Source: Bacteroidota bacterium (GTDB taxonomy: Bacteria > Bacteroidota > Bacteroidia > Bacteroidales > F082). From it: 64,000 nt of DNA. The position numbers were made by a program, and so were the translations under genes. The notes below the pieces were generated by a model that worked only from the letters and a program-made list of their open reading frames with translations, had not been told where the DNA came from and did no database searches. The stretch covers positions 620,001 to 684,000 of the forward strand of contig JADJXJ010000001.1 of assembly GCA_016715945.1 (NCBI GenBank), read 5' to 3'. Of the stretch, positions 28,201-34,725 are shown in pieces (within the stretch, counting starts at the first letter, position 1; each line of letters opens with the position of its first letter).

Positions 28201-28783
28201 CTGTGCCCGTTCAGGTGCCATCCCTCACAGCGCCTTCAGCGAGCTGAAGCTCAATTACAATGTGGCCTACGCCGACTCCATCACCTTTTATTATAAGGTG
28301 TCGTCCGAAAACAATTACGACTACCTGAAGTTCTACATCGGCGCGGTGCAGAAAGCCCAATGGTCAGGCGAAAAGCCCTGGACACGAGCCACTTTTCCTG
28401 TAGCCTCAGGTATCAACACTTTCCGCTGGCGATATGAAAAAGATAACAGCGTGGTGGCTGGATCCGACTGCGCCTGGCTTGACTATATCGTATTACCGGT
28501 ACGTACCGTATTCACCTCTATTGATGAGCCGCAGCAACTTTCTCTGAAAATCTACCCAAATCCGGCGGGTCAGTATCTTCATGTCGAGTTTGAGGGAGAA
28601 CCCAACACTGGCTGGCATTTCATGCTCCTCGATGCAGGTGGCCGGCTCATCCGGCAATGGCATTCCTGGCAGGGCGCAGCCCAAAAATTCTCATTTTCGC
28701 TCGATGGACTCGCAAGTGGCAATTACCACCTGATCTATTCCAATGGAAAAGCAGCATACACCCGAACCATTGTCAAATTCTGA
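25214..28783 (+). CDS. T9SS-secreted papain-like (C1) cysteine peptidase, multidomain
   Basis: 1189 residues with a signal peptide. The C1 peptidase domain occupies about residues 55-330: IAQVGLECGQASSIG matches the papain oxyanion Gln and catalytic Cys, PDHAMTIVGYND the catalytic His, and MANTYGSISGWGDQGF the Asn and the W-G-x-G-F block. Between His and Asn lies DYNGDGQYTNHIDLNGDGI, a pair of DxNGDG calcium loops. Beta-sandwich regions follow, and the last 80 residues (LSLKIYPNPAGQYLHVEF onward) are a T9SS type A sorting domain. The enzyme would act at the cell surface or outside the cell. ATG 25214 is preceded by GAGAG as a possible ribosome site. Confidence 0.87.
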   Translation: MKNLYRFMAVLAATGCLQLHAQLPPGPLPLSSADSLKLISLPEWPFDPSSRRISLPAVVDNSATPYMRPLIAQVGLECGQASSIGIMFTYEINAKRKVPGNLPENQYATHFTYNFLNNGSNAGISYYESFEVVKYAGNPSVATYGGMASGGPSRWMDGYGNYLAAMKNRIENVYSIKTNTLEGLQKVKHWIYDHGAGSENGGMVSFYSQFTNPPNVFPAGVPEAGKHVITWWGSNPDHAMTIVGYNDSIRWDYNGDGQYTNHIDLNGDGIIDVRDWEIGGFKMANTYGSISGWGDQGFSYMMYKTVADATGNGGIWNNQVVLAEVKENYIPAITAKVGLTYPCRNKLKIMAGVSLDPMATAPEYSLNYPMFDFQGGCHPMQGNGASSTIEIGLDLTPLLRYVPTGTQAKYYLTVIEDDPGNGHSGTINYFSLIDYTGQTPVETAYPQTNIPIQNNTFTHLPLAATINYPEVTIDTSAIPPVNLYVPQQIQLLAEGGQAPYYWYKLYDVAVQHDQQLFSMTGGTPLQVNGNVSGYAELDLPFEFPFYGGRYQKIYPTVDGFIMFEPSLLPWPYYFAGRSYLIQNKIIAPALSKPFQITAGTDGIWAEVFEDYAIVRWRLSVYGQSGNGQVQMAARLHSDGRVEFFYGNFDVASFVGRFAGISAGDGVNYQLIHGPGFFTPIPQQHTLFVPHLQNHHIKISKQGQLEIMLEDYTDSLSVRVLVSDQNGISDVKTLSLFPTGMVINYDLMAGDDQQIDFGETVTLNIGLTNANPFPVNGGQLSLQLEDPFVSTSSGGIALPPVAPGESVSLPSAFVFDVSMQVPDQHRFLATLSCVTFDGTWTRPVWLTAFAPNFVIPSIQVDDGQNGILEPGETATLIVNLQNAGHAPLNNVAFQLLTQDQYLNIIEGAFFAEQVQPGQTLPLAFTVNLSAETPQQHMIEFLLQLQSDMGYQRQLSFPLMTSVAVENFESGGFGSFAWEMAGQAPWTISTQQPWEGNYCARSGAIPHSAFSELKLNYNVAYADSITFYYKVSSENNYDYLKFYIGAVQKAQWSGEKPWTRATFPVASGINTFRWRYEKDNSVVAGSDCAWLDYIVLPVRTVFTSIDEPQQLSLKIYPNPAGQYLHVEFEGEPNTGWHFMLLDAGGRLIRQWHSWQGAAQKFSFSLDGLASGNYHLIYSNGKAAYTRTIVKF

Positions 28784-28802
28784 ATACCTCTCTGGGCATC
28801 AG

Positions 28803-30257
28803 ATGCTTGTAAAACGCGGTCTTTTATACCTGCTTTTGCTGTTGCTGTTTGTTCCTGCGCTGCAGCAACTCACCGGATTTGTGTCGGAGCGTCCGCTTGC
28901 GGGGGCTTTCGAAATCCGCGACCTTCCGCGCATAGGCGATCTGGAGCTGAAAAGCTGGCTTAATGGCAGTTTTCAGTCCGATTTCAATGAGGCACTCGAG
29001 CAGCACATCGGATTTCGCAACACCCTGGTGCGCACCTACAACGAGTGGCAATATCATATTTTTCGCAAGGCCAATGCCGAAGGTGTGATTGCCGGCCGGA
29101 AGGGCGAGCTGTTCGAGGAAGATTACCTCAAAGCCGCATCGGGCATGTTTTTCATCGGTGAGGAACATTGGCAGCGCAAGGCCATGCTGATCCGCCGACT
29201 GCAGGACACTTTGCAGAAACTGGACAAGCGTTTGCTCGTGGTTTTTGAGCCGGGCAAAGGAACCACACTGCGGCACAAAGCGCCATCGCTGTATGCAAAT
29301 CAGTTTCAAACCACTAATTACGATGCCTTGAAACAGGCCTTCATCCATCAGGGCGTGGCTTTTGTAGATCTTCAACAATGCTTTCGCGACTGGAACGACA
29401 CCAGCCGTTTTCTGCTCTTTCCGCACACCGGAACCCATTGGTCTTATTACGGTGCCTGGCTGGCAGCAGATACGCTGCTGCGCTACCTTTCGGGCCTGAT
29501 GCCGGGACAAATTACCCCCATCCGACAGCAAGCGCTTGACCTCAACCGGTCAATACGCCATCCGGATGATGATATCTGGCTGGCAATGAACATGTTGTCA
29601 AAACCTCCTTCACAGAACCTTGCCTATCCTGTGTTGCAGATCGGTCAGAAACCAGCACAACGGCCATCGGTGCTGGTGATTGGCGACAGTTTTTACTTCA
29701 ACTGGCAGAGCGATGGCATCATGGATGCGCTCTCGGAAGGCGGAGAGTTTTGGTATTACAACAAAATCCGTTGGGACCACCAGGGGCGTGAGATCGGGCC
29801 GATAGCGGAAGAAACAAGGATTCCACTGGCTTTGGCACATGATCTGATCCTCATCATGATTACCGAGCGTTTTCATCAAAACTTTGCCTGGAAGTTCGAC
29901 GAACAACTCTACACCCATTTCTTCGACGATCAAACCCCGCAGCGTCAGCGTTTTTTCAATGAGCTTGTGGCCGCCAACGAACAATTTACCCGGCTGATTG
30001 CCGATGCCCGCAAAAGGGGAATCGATCTCACCAAAAGGTTGTGGATGGAAGCCGATTACCTTATGTATGAGGATTTTCAGCATCATCCTGAGCGCTATAC
30101 CAGCCGCGACGACCGCATTGCCATCACTATGATGGCCATCCGCAGCACCCCCGAATGGCTCGAAGCTGTAGCCCGGAAAGCCAGAGAGCGGGATATGGAT
30201 CTGGAAACAATGATCAGAATGGACGCCGAGTGGATTGTGGATCATCAATCCCAGTAG
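28803..30257 (+). CDS. AlgX/AlgJ-like SGNH acyltransferase-family protein, membrane-anchored
   Basis: 484 residues from ATG 28803, which opens a clean signal anchor (MLVKRGLLYLLLLLLFVPAL). An in-frame ATG at 28743 would overlap the peptidase gene by 41 bases and put 20 polar residues before the helix. The body resembles the AlgX/AlgJ family of alginate O-acetylation: SVLVIGDSFYFNW holds the SGNH Ser, and FPHTGTHWSYYGAWLA is the D-x-H-W block. The Asp normally two residues before His is Gly here, so the usual Ser-His-Asp triad appears incomplete. The C-terminus (about 400-484) is a charged helical extension. It may modify a surface polysaccharide, but the lost Asp makes catalysis uncertain. 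Confidence 0.8.
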   Translation: MLVKRGLLYLLLLLLFVPALQQLTGFVSERPLAGAFEIRDLPRIGDLELKSWLNGSFQSDFNEALEQHIGFRNTLVRTYNEWQYHIFRKANAEGVIAGRKGELFEEDYLKAASGMFFIGEEHWQRKAMLIRRLQDTLQKLDKRLLVVFEPGKGTTLRHKAPSLYANQFQTTNYDALKQAFIHQGVAFVDLQQCFRDWNDTSRFLLFPHTGTHWSYYGAWLAADTLLRYLSGLMPGQITPIRQQALDLNRSIRHPDDDIWLAMNMLSKPPSQNLAYPVLQIGQKPAQRPSVLVIGDSFYFNWQSDGIMDALSEGGEFWYYNKIRWDHQGREIGPIAEETRIPLALAHDLILIMITERFHQNFAWKFDEQLYTHFFDDQTPQRQRFFNELVAANEQFTRLIADARKRGIDLTKRLWMEADYLMYEDFQHHPERYTSRDDRIAITMMAIRSTPEWLEAVARKARERDMDLETMIRMDAEWIVDHQSQ

Positions 30258-30281
30258 GGGCGGTATCTGTCGGCCGAAAAG

Positions 30282-30312
30282 AAAAAGCCGGGTTTAAGAT
30301 GCCCGGCTTTTT
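30282..30312. terminator. Bidirectional terminator
   Basis: Perfect 11-bp stem AAAAAGCCGGG/CCCGGCTTTTT with a 9-base loop, between the convergent AlgX-like and yceI genes. Confidence 0.88.
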
Positions 30313-30336
30313 GCTTGAAAGATAGGTTGCTTGTTA

Positions 30337-30867
30337 TCAGGCCTTTACAAATTGCACTTCAGCAAACACTTTGACCTCTTCGCCAACCAGCACACCACCG
30401 GTTTCGAGCGCCGCGTTCCAGTTGAGCCCCCAGTCCTTACGGTTGATGCTTCCTGAGATGGAGAAACCTGCTTTGTGTCGTCCCCAGGGGTCTTTGTTAA
30501 TGCCGCCAAACTCTGCCTTCAGGCTGATTTCCTTTTCCACCCCATGCATGCTCAGCGTGCCTTTCAGTTCGTAATCTCCGTCGGATGCAGGCTGCAGCGA
30601 GGTGGAGGTAAACTTAATCACCGGGAAGTTGGCTGCATCAAAGAAGTCGGCGCTGCGAAGGTGGTTGTCGCGGTCGTCGTTGTTGGTAAAGATAGAGGCA
30701 GTCTCGATTTCAACTTCAGCCCTGGCAGAAGTGAAATCGTCGCCGATGGTTTCGACGCTGCCGCTGAACTTGCGGAATTCGCCTTTGACATTGGTAATCA
30801 TCAAATGTTTCACCTTGAAGGTGATTTCGCTGTGCGATGGATCGATGGTCCAGATAGTTTTGCTCAT
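30337..30867 (-). CDS. YceI family lipid-binding protein
   Basis: 176 residues covering the whole YceI domain: WTIDPSHSEITFKVKHLMI at the start, DDRDNHLRSADFFDAANFP in the middle and FGGINKDPWGRHKAGFSISG near the end, all family signatures. These lipocalin-like proteins bind isoprenoid or similar lipids. There is no signal peptide, so this one is cytoplasmic. It lies 24 bases after the pirin gene and is probably co-transcribed with it. Confidence 0.93.
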   Translation of the reverse strand: MSKTIWTIDPSHSEITFKVKHLMITNVKGEFRKFSGSVETIGDDFTSARAEVEIETASIFTNNDDRDNHLRSADFFDAANFPVIKFTSTSLQPASDGDYELKGTLSMHGVEKEISLKAEFGGINKDPWGRHKAGFSISGSINRKDWGLNWNAALETGGVLVGEEVKVFAEVQFVKA

Positions 30868-30891
30868 ACGATTTTTATTTAGGTGTTGAAA

Positions 30892-31776
30892 TTATTCTTC
30901 GAGGTATCCGAATTTCCCGCTGCGGAATTCTTCGTAAGCCTCCACGAGCTGGGTGCGGTTGTTCATCACAAAAGGTCCCTGAGCTGCGATGGGTTCGTTG
31001 AGGGGCTGGCCGGACATTACCAGGATAGTTGCCTTGCTTTTGGCTTCCATTGTGATGTGGTCGCCTGCACGTTCTAGCAAAACAAAATGGTCGGTAGGCA
31101 CAGTTGTGTTGCCATTGATAAGGATGCTGCCCTCCACCACGAGCAGGGCAGAGGTATATCCTTCGGTGAAGTGCAGGCTGGTGCTTTGGTGCTCATCCAG
31201 GAATACATTCATAAACAGCACGGGGGAAAAGGTGCTGGCCGGACCTTTTTGGCCAAGGTATTCGCCTGCAATCAGTAAGGCATATCCCTGGCCTGGCAGA
31301 TCCACGCTTTTGATGCGCTCGCGGGTAATATGTTGGTATTTAGGAGGTGTAAGTTTGTTTTCGGCCGGCAGGTTGACCCAAAGCTGGGCCATGTGAAAGT
31401 ATCCCCCGGCCCTTGCAAATGAAGCTTCGTGGTATTCTTTGTGCAACACACCTGCTCCGGCGGTCATCCATTGAACCTCACCTTCGCCAATGGTGCCTCC
31501 GCCTCCGCTGCTGTCGTGGTGCGCTATACGGCCTTTGTAGGCTATGGTCACAGTTTCGAAACCCTTGTGCGGATGCACGCTTACCCCGCGCGGACGATCG
31601 GTGGGCGGAAAATAATGTTTCGAATTGTAATCCAGCATCAGAAACGGATCCATCCGGCGCATGTCGAGGCCGGGCATCGACGGAATAAAGTTGTGCACCC
31701 TGAATCCATCGCCGACAAAATGCACGGGAGGCGGTGCTACCAATTGTTCAATCTTTTTTATCGTCATTGGGGACAT
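30892..31776 (-). CDS. Pirin family protein
   Basis: 294 residues from ATG 31776 (another ATG at 31767; an upstream TTG start adds ten unlikely residues). The N-terminal cupin shows HPHKGFETVTIAYKGRIAHHDS, which contains pirin metal-ligand histidines, and EVQWMTAGAGVLHKEYHE, which contains the later His and Glu. The second cupin is present and ends near FRSGKFGYLEE. Pirins act as redox sensors or quercetinase-like enzymes; the role here is unknown. Confidence 0.9.
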   Translation of the reverse strand: MSPMTIKKIEQLVAPPPVHFVGDGFRVHNFIPSMPGLDMRRMDPFLMLDYNSKHYFPPTDRPRGVSVHPHKGFETVTIAYKGRIAHHDSSGGGGTIGEGEVQWMTAGAGVLHKEYHEASFARAGGYFHMAQLWVNLPAENKLTPPKYQHITRERIKSVDLPGQGYALLIAGEYLGQKGPASTFSPVLFMNVFLDEHQSTSLHFTEGYTSALLVVEGSILINGNTTVPTDHFVLLERAGDHITMEAKSKATILVMSGQPLNEPIAAQGPFVMNNRTQLVEAYEEFRSGKFGYLEE

Positions 31777-31811
31777 TTTACATAGACAATATCGATAAGG
31801 AAACAACTAAA

Positions 31812-31819
31812 CAAAGATA
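31812..31819 (-). promoter_or_regulatory. -7 element for the pirin-yceI operon
   Basis: Minus-strand TATCTTTG, exact TAnnTTTG, 35 bases before ATG 31776. No obvious -33 TTTG. Confidence 0.45.
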
Positions 31820-31916
31820 ATGTTTATTATCAGACATCATTTTCTTCACAGAGATGACAAAAGACCAGTCAGGCGAAGCTGGAAAAGAAAAAAATCGCCT
31901 GAAATCAAAAAAACAC

Positions 31917-31946
31917 TTTGTGGTTTCGGAAAAGTGCGTATATTTG
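31917..31946 (+). promoter_or_regulatory. Promoter of tRNA-Asp
   Basis: TTTG (31917-31920), 18 bases, TATATTTG (31939-31946): a near-ideal Bacteroidota promoter 31 bases before the tRNA. Confidence 0.75.
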
Positions 31947-31977
31947 CAGCTGTTTTTAGCAAACGTTCTTTTGATCC

Positions 31978-32051
31978 GGATCGGTAGTTCAGTCGGTTAG
32001 AATACGTGCCTGTCACGCACGGGGTCGCGGGTTCGAGTCCCGTCCGGTCCG
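31978..32051 (+). tRNA. tRNA-Asp (anticodon GTC)
   Basis: The full cloverleaf is readable. The acceptor stem GGATCGG pairs with CCGGTCC (one G-T), the D-arm region is TAGTTCAGTCGGTTAGA, the anticodon stem-loop GTGCCTGTCACGCAC has GTC at the centre, and the T-arm is GCGGGTTCGAGTCCCGT. The discriminator is G and CCA is not encoded. It is the first unit of the repeat array that follows and the probable attachment site for the island. Confidence 0.95.
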
Positions 32052-32538
32052 CTAAAGCTGTCTCATGAAAGGCAGTCCCGTCCGGTCCGCTAAAGCTGTC
32101 TCAAAACGAGGCAGCTTTTTTATTTGCTAAGCCGCTTTGCGAGATTATAATACGTGCCTGTCATCTCGTCAAGGGACTTGACGAGACGGGTTCGAGTCCC
32201 GTCCGGTCCGCTAAAGCTGTCTCAGAACGAGGCAGACAGCTTTTTTATTTGCTAAGCCGCTTTGCGAGATTGGAATACGCGCCTGTCATCTCGTCAAGGG
32301 ACTTGACGAGACGGGTTCGAGTCCCGTCCGGTCCGCTAAAGCTGTCTAAAGAGGAGTTTTTTTGCCTTGGAGCCTGTCATTAGGACTGACGAGACGGGCG
32401 TCCGCTAAAGCTGTCTCAGAACGAGACAGCTTTTTTATTTGCTGAGCCGCTTTGCGAGATTGGAATACGCGCCTGTCATCTCGTCAAGGGACTTGACGAG
32501 ACGGGCTCGAGTCCCGTCCGGTACGCTAAAGCTGTCTC
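32052..32538 (+). repeat. Tandem array of tRNA-Asp-derived units, left part
   Basis: Direct repeats, each beginning CTAAAGCTGTCT and most ending in the exact tRNA-Asp 3' end (CCGTCCGGTCCG). Units: 32052-32089 (38 bp, short), 32090-32210 (121 bp), 32211-32335 (125 bp), 32336-32404 (69 bp, degraded, ending only in GGGCGTCCG), 32405-32525 (121 bp, ending GGTACG), and 32526-32538, the start of a unit split by the insertion sequence. A full unit contains a terminator hairpin, a spacer (ATTTGCTAAGCCGCTTTGCG), an anticodon-side remnant (AATACGTGCCTGTCA), a perfect 10-bp hairpin (TCTCGTCAAG, GGA, CTTGACGAGA), then the T-arm and acceptor 3' strand of the tRNA. The D-arm and 5' acceptor strand are not intact. 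Confidence 0.9.
32092..32121 (+). terminator. tRNA-Asp terminator (copied in each repeat unit)
   Basis: AAAGCTGTCTC, loop AAAAC, GAGGCAGCTTT with one G-T pair, then T-run. The same hairpin starts the other full units. The first short unit has a mutated copy, so read-through to this one is likely. Confidence 0.75.
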
Positions 32539-32788
32539 TGTCTCGTCCTAAAAAAAGTTGACACTTTTTTGATGACTCGCCTGACACAAATTTACATTTT
32601 GTTTTTAGTCCTAAATCCGCTTAACGATTTTAATTTTGCATTGCCGATGAAAGCGGAAGTGAGCAATGCTGAGGAGCAACTCACCAGGAAATAAGTCGGT
32701 GGCTGACGAAGTAATTCGTTTATGAAGCCGGGTAGCAATATCCGGCTTTTCGTTGAATTACTTTAGAAGCCCCAATGCCTCAAAAAAC

Positions 32789-33706
32789 CTAAACCTCTTC
32801 CATATCCACTTGCTTTTGTTTAGGTTGATAATAGTTCTTCCACAAGCGTTTTGGCATTGTACCATTGTTGAGGGAATGAGCCTCAAAAGGCGTTAGGTTG
32901 CCTATGCTGCTGTGTGGGCGAAGATGGTTGTAGGTGCTGATGGCAATAGCTACCGCTTCTTGAGCATGTGCAAAGGATTGGAAGCTTTCTTCCAGCAATT
33001 CTGTTTTCAGTATGCCGTTTACCCTTTCGGCAATGGCGTTTTGCAGCGGGTCGCCATTCTCAGTCATGGATATTTTGATGCGGTTTTTTTTCAGTATTTC
33101 CACATACTCATGGCAGCAGTATTGCACGCCTCTATCGCTGTGGTGGATTAAACCTTTGGTGTTTGGATTGTTTTTCAGTGCCTGTTTCAGTGCCAAAGTA
33201 GTGCCTTTTGCCGATAGGGTTTTATGAAGGCAAAATCCCACAATCTTTCGACTGAAGGCATCTGTAATCAAGCTCAGATAGCCAAAGCCATCGCCAATAA
33301 CAATGTAGGTGATATCACACACCCACAGTTGGTTGGCAGCAATGGGAATGAACTCTTTTATCAGGTTGGGATACTTTCGGTAAGGGTGGTCGCTATCAGT
33401 GGTTTTGGCTTTCCTTCTGCGAACGCGAACCAGCAAACCATACTCCCGCAACACATCAAAGAAGGCATCTCTGCCCATACTGATGGTGTGTTGCTGGAGG
33501 AAACTGTCCATCATACCAAAGAGTTTCCTGCCTCCAATTCGCTTTTGCAGCTTTCGGTGGCGAAGCACTTCCTGCACAATCAGTTCCGCTTGAAACGCCT
33601 CTTTTTCCTGTTGTTTTTGGTACTGATAATAGGCTTGCCTGCTGTAACCAAGCAATGAGCAACACAAACCGGTTACCCGGTCAGGCTCCTGCTGCTCCAC
33701 TTTCAA
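32789..33706 (-). CDS. IS3-family transposase OrfB (DDE integrase domain)
   Basis: 305 residues. The HTH-21 region is followed by an rve domain with the catalytic triad in VCDITYI (D131), HHSDRGVQY (D191) and NAIAERVNG (E227). The 35-residue D-to-E spacing is the IS3-family hallmark. Its ATG overlaps the orfA stop as ATGA (33703-33706), so expression probably uses translational coupling rather than the -1 frameshift common in this family; no slippery heptamer was noticed at the junction. Confidence 0.95.
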   Translation of the reverse strand: MKVEQQEPDRVTGLCCSLLGYSRQAYYQYQKQQEKEAFQAELIVQEVLRHRKLQKRIGGRKLFGMMDSFLQQHTISMGRDAFFDVLREYGLLVRVRRRKAKTTDSDHPYRKYPNLIKEFIPIAANQLWVCDITYIVIGDGFGYLSLITDAFSRKIVGFCLHKTLSAKGTTLALKQALKNNPNTKGLIHHSDRGVQYCCHEYVEILKKNRIKISMTENGDPLQNAIAERVNGILKTELLEESFQSFAHAQEAVAIAISTYNHLRPHSSIGNLTPFEAHSLNNGTMPKRLWKNYYQPKQKQVDMEEV

Positions 33707-34038
33707 GACTGCTTGGTGCCATGCTTTTTTCGCAGGTCAATGCCGTATTGCTCCTTGCCAATATCCACCAACGCCTCCAACAGCTTGTTGTAAAGCCTTG
33801 CCTGCCGCAGTTCATGCTGCAATAGCTTTACCTCCTTAGGTAAATCCTCCATAGGCTTTACATCCGCTTGTTTGGACGGCTTCAGAGATTTGGTGCCCTT
33901 GCCCTTAAAATCCTGAACCCATTGATGTATGATTTGGAAACTGATGCCATACTTGGCTTGCAAATGGCGGTAAGTGCCACCGCCCGACAGGTAATCTGCT
34001 ATTACCCGTTCCTTTAATTTTTGATCGTACTTTTTCAT
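33703..34038 (-). CDS. IS3-family transposase OrfA (helix-turn-helix)
   Basis: 111 residues from ATG 34038, which has AGGACAAG upstream. A TTG start 12 codons earlier lies inside the terminal repeat region and is unlikely. KERVIADYLSGGGTYRHLQAKYGIS and FQIIHQWVQDFK form the winged helix-turn-helix, followed by a leucine-zipper-like tail (VKLLQHELRQARLYNKLLEALV) for pairing with OrfB. Confidence 0.93.
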   Translation of the reverse strand: MKKYDQKLKERVIADYLSGGGTYRHLQAKYGISFQIIHQWVQDFKGKGTKSLKPSKQADVKPMEDLPKEVKLLQHELRQARLYNKLLEALVDIGKEQYGIDLRKKHGTKQS

Positions 34039-34093
34039 CTTTTCTTGTCCTAATTTAAGTTGATTTTTTGTCAACCTATTTCAGGACGAGACA

Positions 34094-34239
34094 CTCAAAA
34101 CGAGGCAGCTTTTTTATTTGCTAAGTCGCTTTGCGAGATTGGAATACGTGCCTGTCATCTCGTCAAGGGACTTGACGAGACGGGTTCGAGTCCCGTCCGG
34201 TCCGCTAAAGCTGTCTCAAAACGAGGCAGTTTTTTTTCT
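34094..34239 (+). repeat. Tandem array of tRNA-Asp-derived units, right part
   Basis: This continues the unit interrupted at 32538: terminator remainder, spacer, hairpin (TCTCGTCAAG/CTTGACGAGA) and an exact tRNA-Asp 3' end finishing at 34204. A last partial unit (34205-34239) is only the terminator hairpin with a longer T-run. No tRNA-like sequence follows. Confidence 0.9.
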
Positions 34240-34240
34240 T

Positions 34241-34725
34241 AATCTGTTTTCTTGTTCTTAAAAAAAACTCCCAAGCGGAAACTGCTGAAAGTTTTTAAAC
34301 ATCAGAACGACGAGCTCAATTCTTCCTTGTGAGTTGGCTGGGCTTCTGCCGGAATATCAGGCGCTGCCCCAACGGTCGAGTGTAAGTGCCGTAAGGGATT
34401 GCGGGTGATTTCCTATCAAGTTACACGAAAAGTTAAAGCAGACTTCTGACCTTCGCATACCTCTGAAACCCTTATGGCATTTACACTTTGTTGGCAACTC
34501 GTGTTCATTCATATCCGTCTGTTTGTCATTTATTTAGCTTTATTTTTCTTGTCATTATCAATCTGCACTAAACTATCCATAAAGCACAAGTTTATTTTGT
34601 TTTTTTGAGCGTTGGACAAAATGGCTTTGCCAAAGTGCATTGTAAAGGCGGAAGCTCTTCCCGCAAACTTTGGATTTGGGTTGGCTTTGAGCGGTTTGCG
34701 GGATGTGCTTACGACTGTGCGTTGG
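34241..34725. other. Non-coding gap before hsdR
   Basis: 485 bases with no credible gene. It contains one palindromic repeat (34370-34493, listed separately). The rest, 34494-34725, is moderately AT-rich with no recognised signal. Confidence 0.6.
34370..34493 (+). repeat. attC-like imperfect palindrome, copy A (124 bp)
   Basis: It starts CAACGGTCGAG and ends ACTTTGTTG. An 18-bp stem pairs 34380-34397 (GTGTAAGTGCCGTAAGGG) with 34469-34486 (CCCTTATGGCATTTACAC), the only non-Watson-Crick pairs being two G-T. A second copy of identical length is at 43630-43753 in the same orientation. The outer CAAC...GTTG arms and the size are like integron attC sites. Confidence 0.75.

Larger units (their letters stand above)
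32539..34093 (-). mobile_element. Complete IS3-family insertion sequence, 1555 bp
   Basis: Imperfect terminal inverted repeats of about 25 bp occupy 32539-32563 and 34069-34093. Both begin TGTCTCGTCCT on their own strand and end GTTGACA. The target duplication is CTC (32536-32538 and 34094-34096). Removing the element and one CTC restores an intact tRNA-derived repeat unit. It contains orfA and orfB on the minus strand and a 250-base non-coding left end with a small AAGCCGG/CCGGCTT hairpin. Both ends and both genes look intact, so it may be active. Confidence 0.93.

Noticed and set aside
32090..34204. Extra functional tRNA genes in the repeat units
   Set aside because: The units keep the 3' half only; an intact D-arm and a Watson-Crick acceptor stem cannot be formed.
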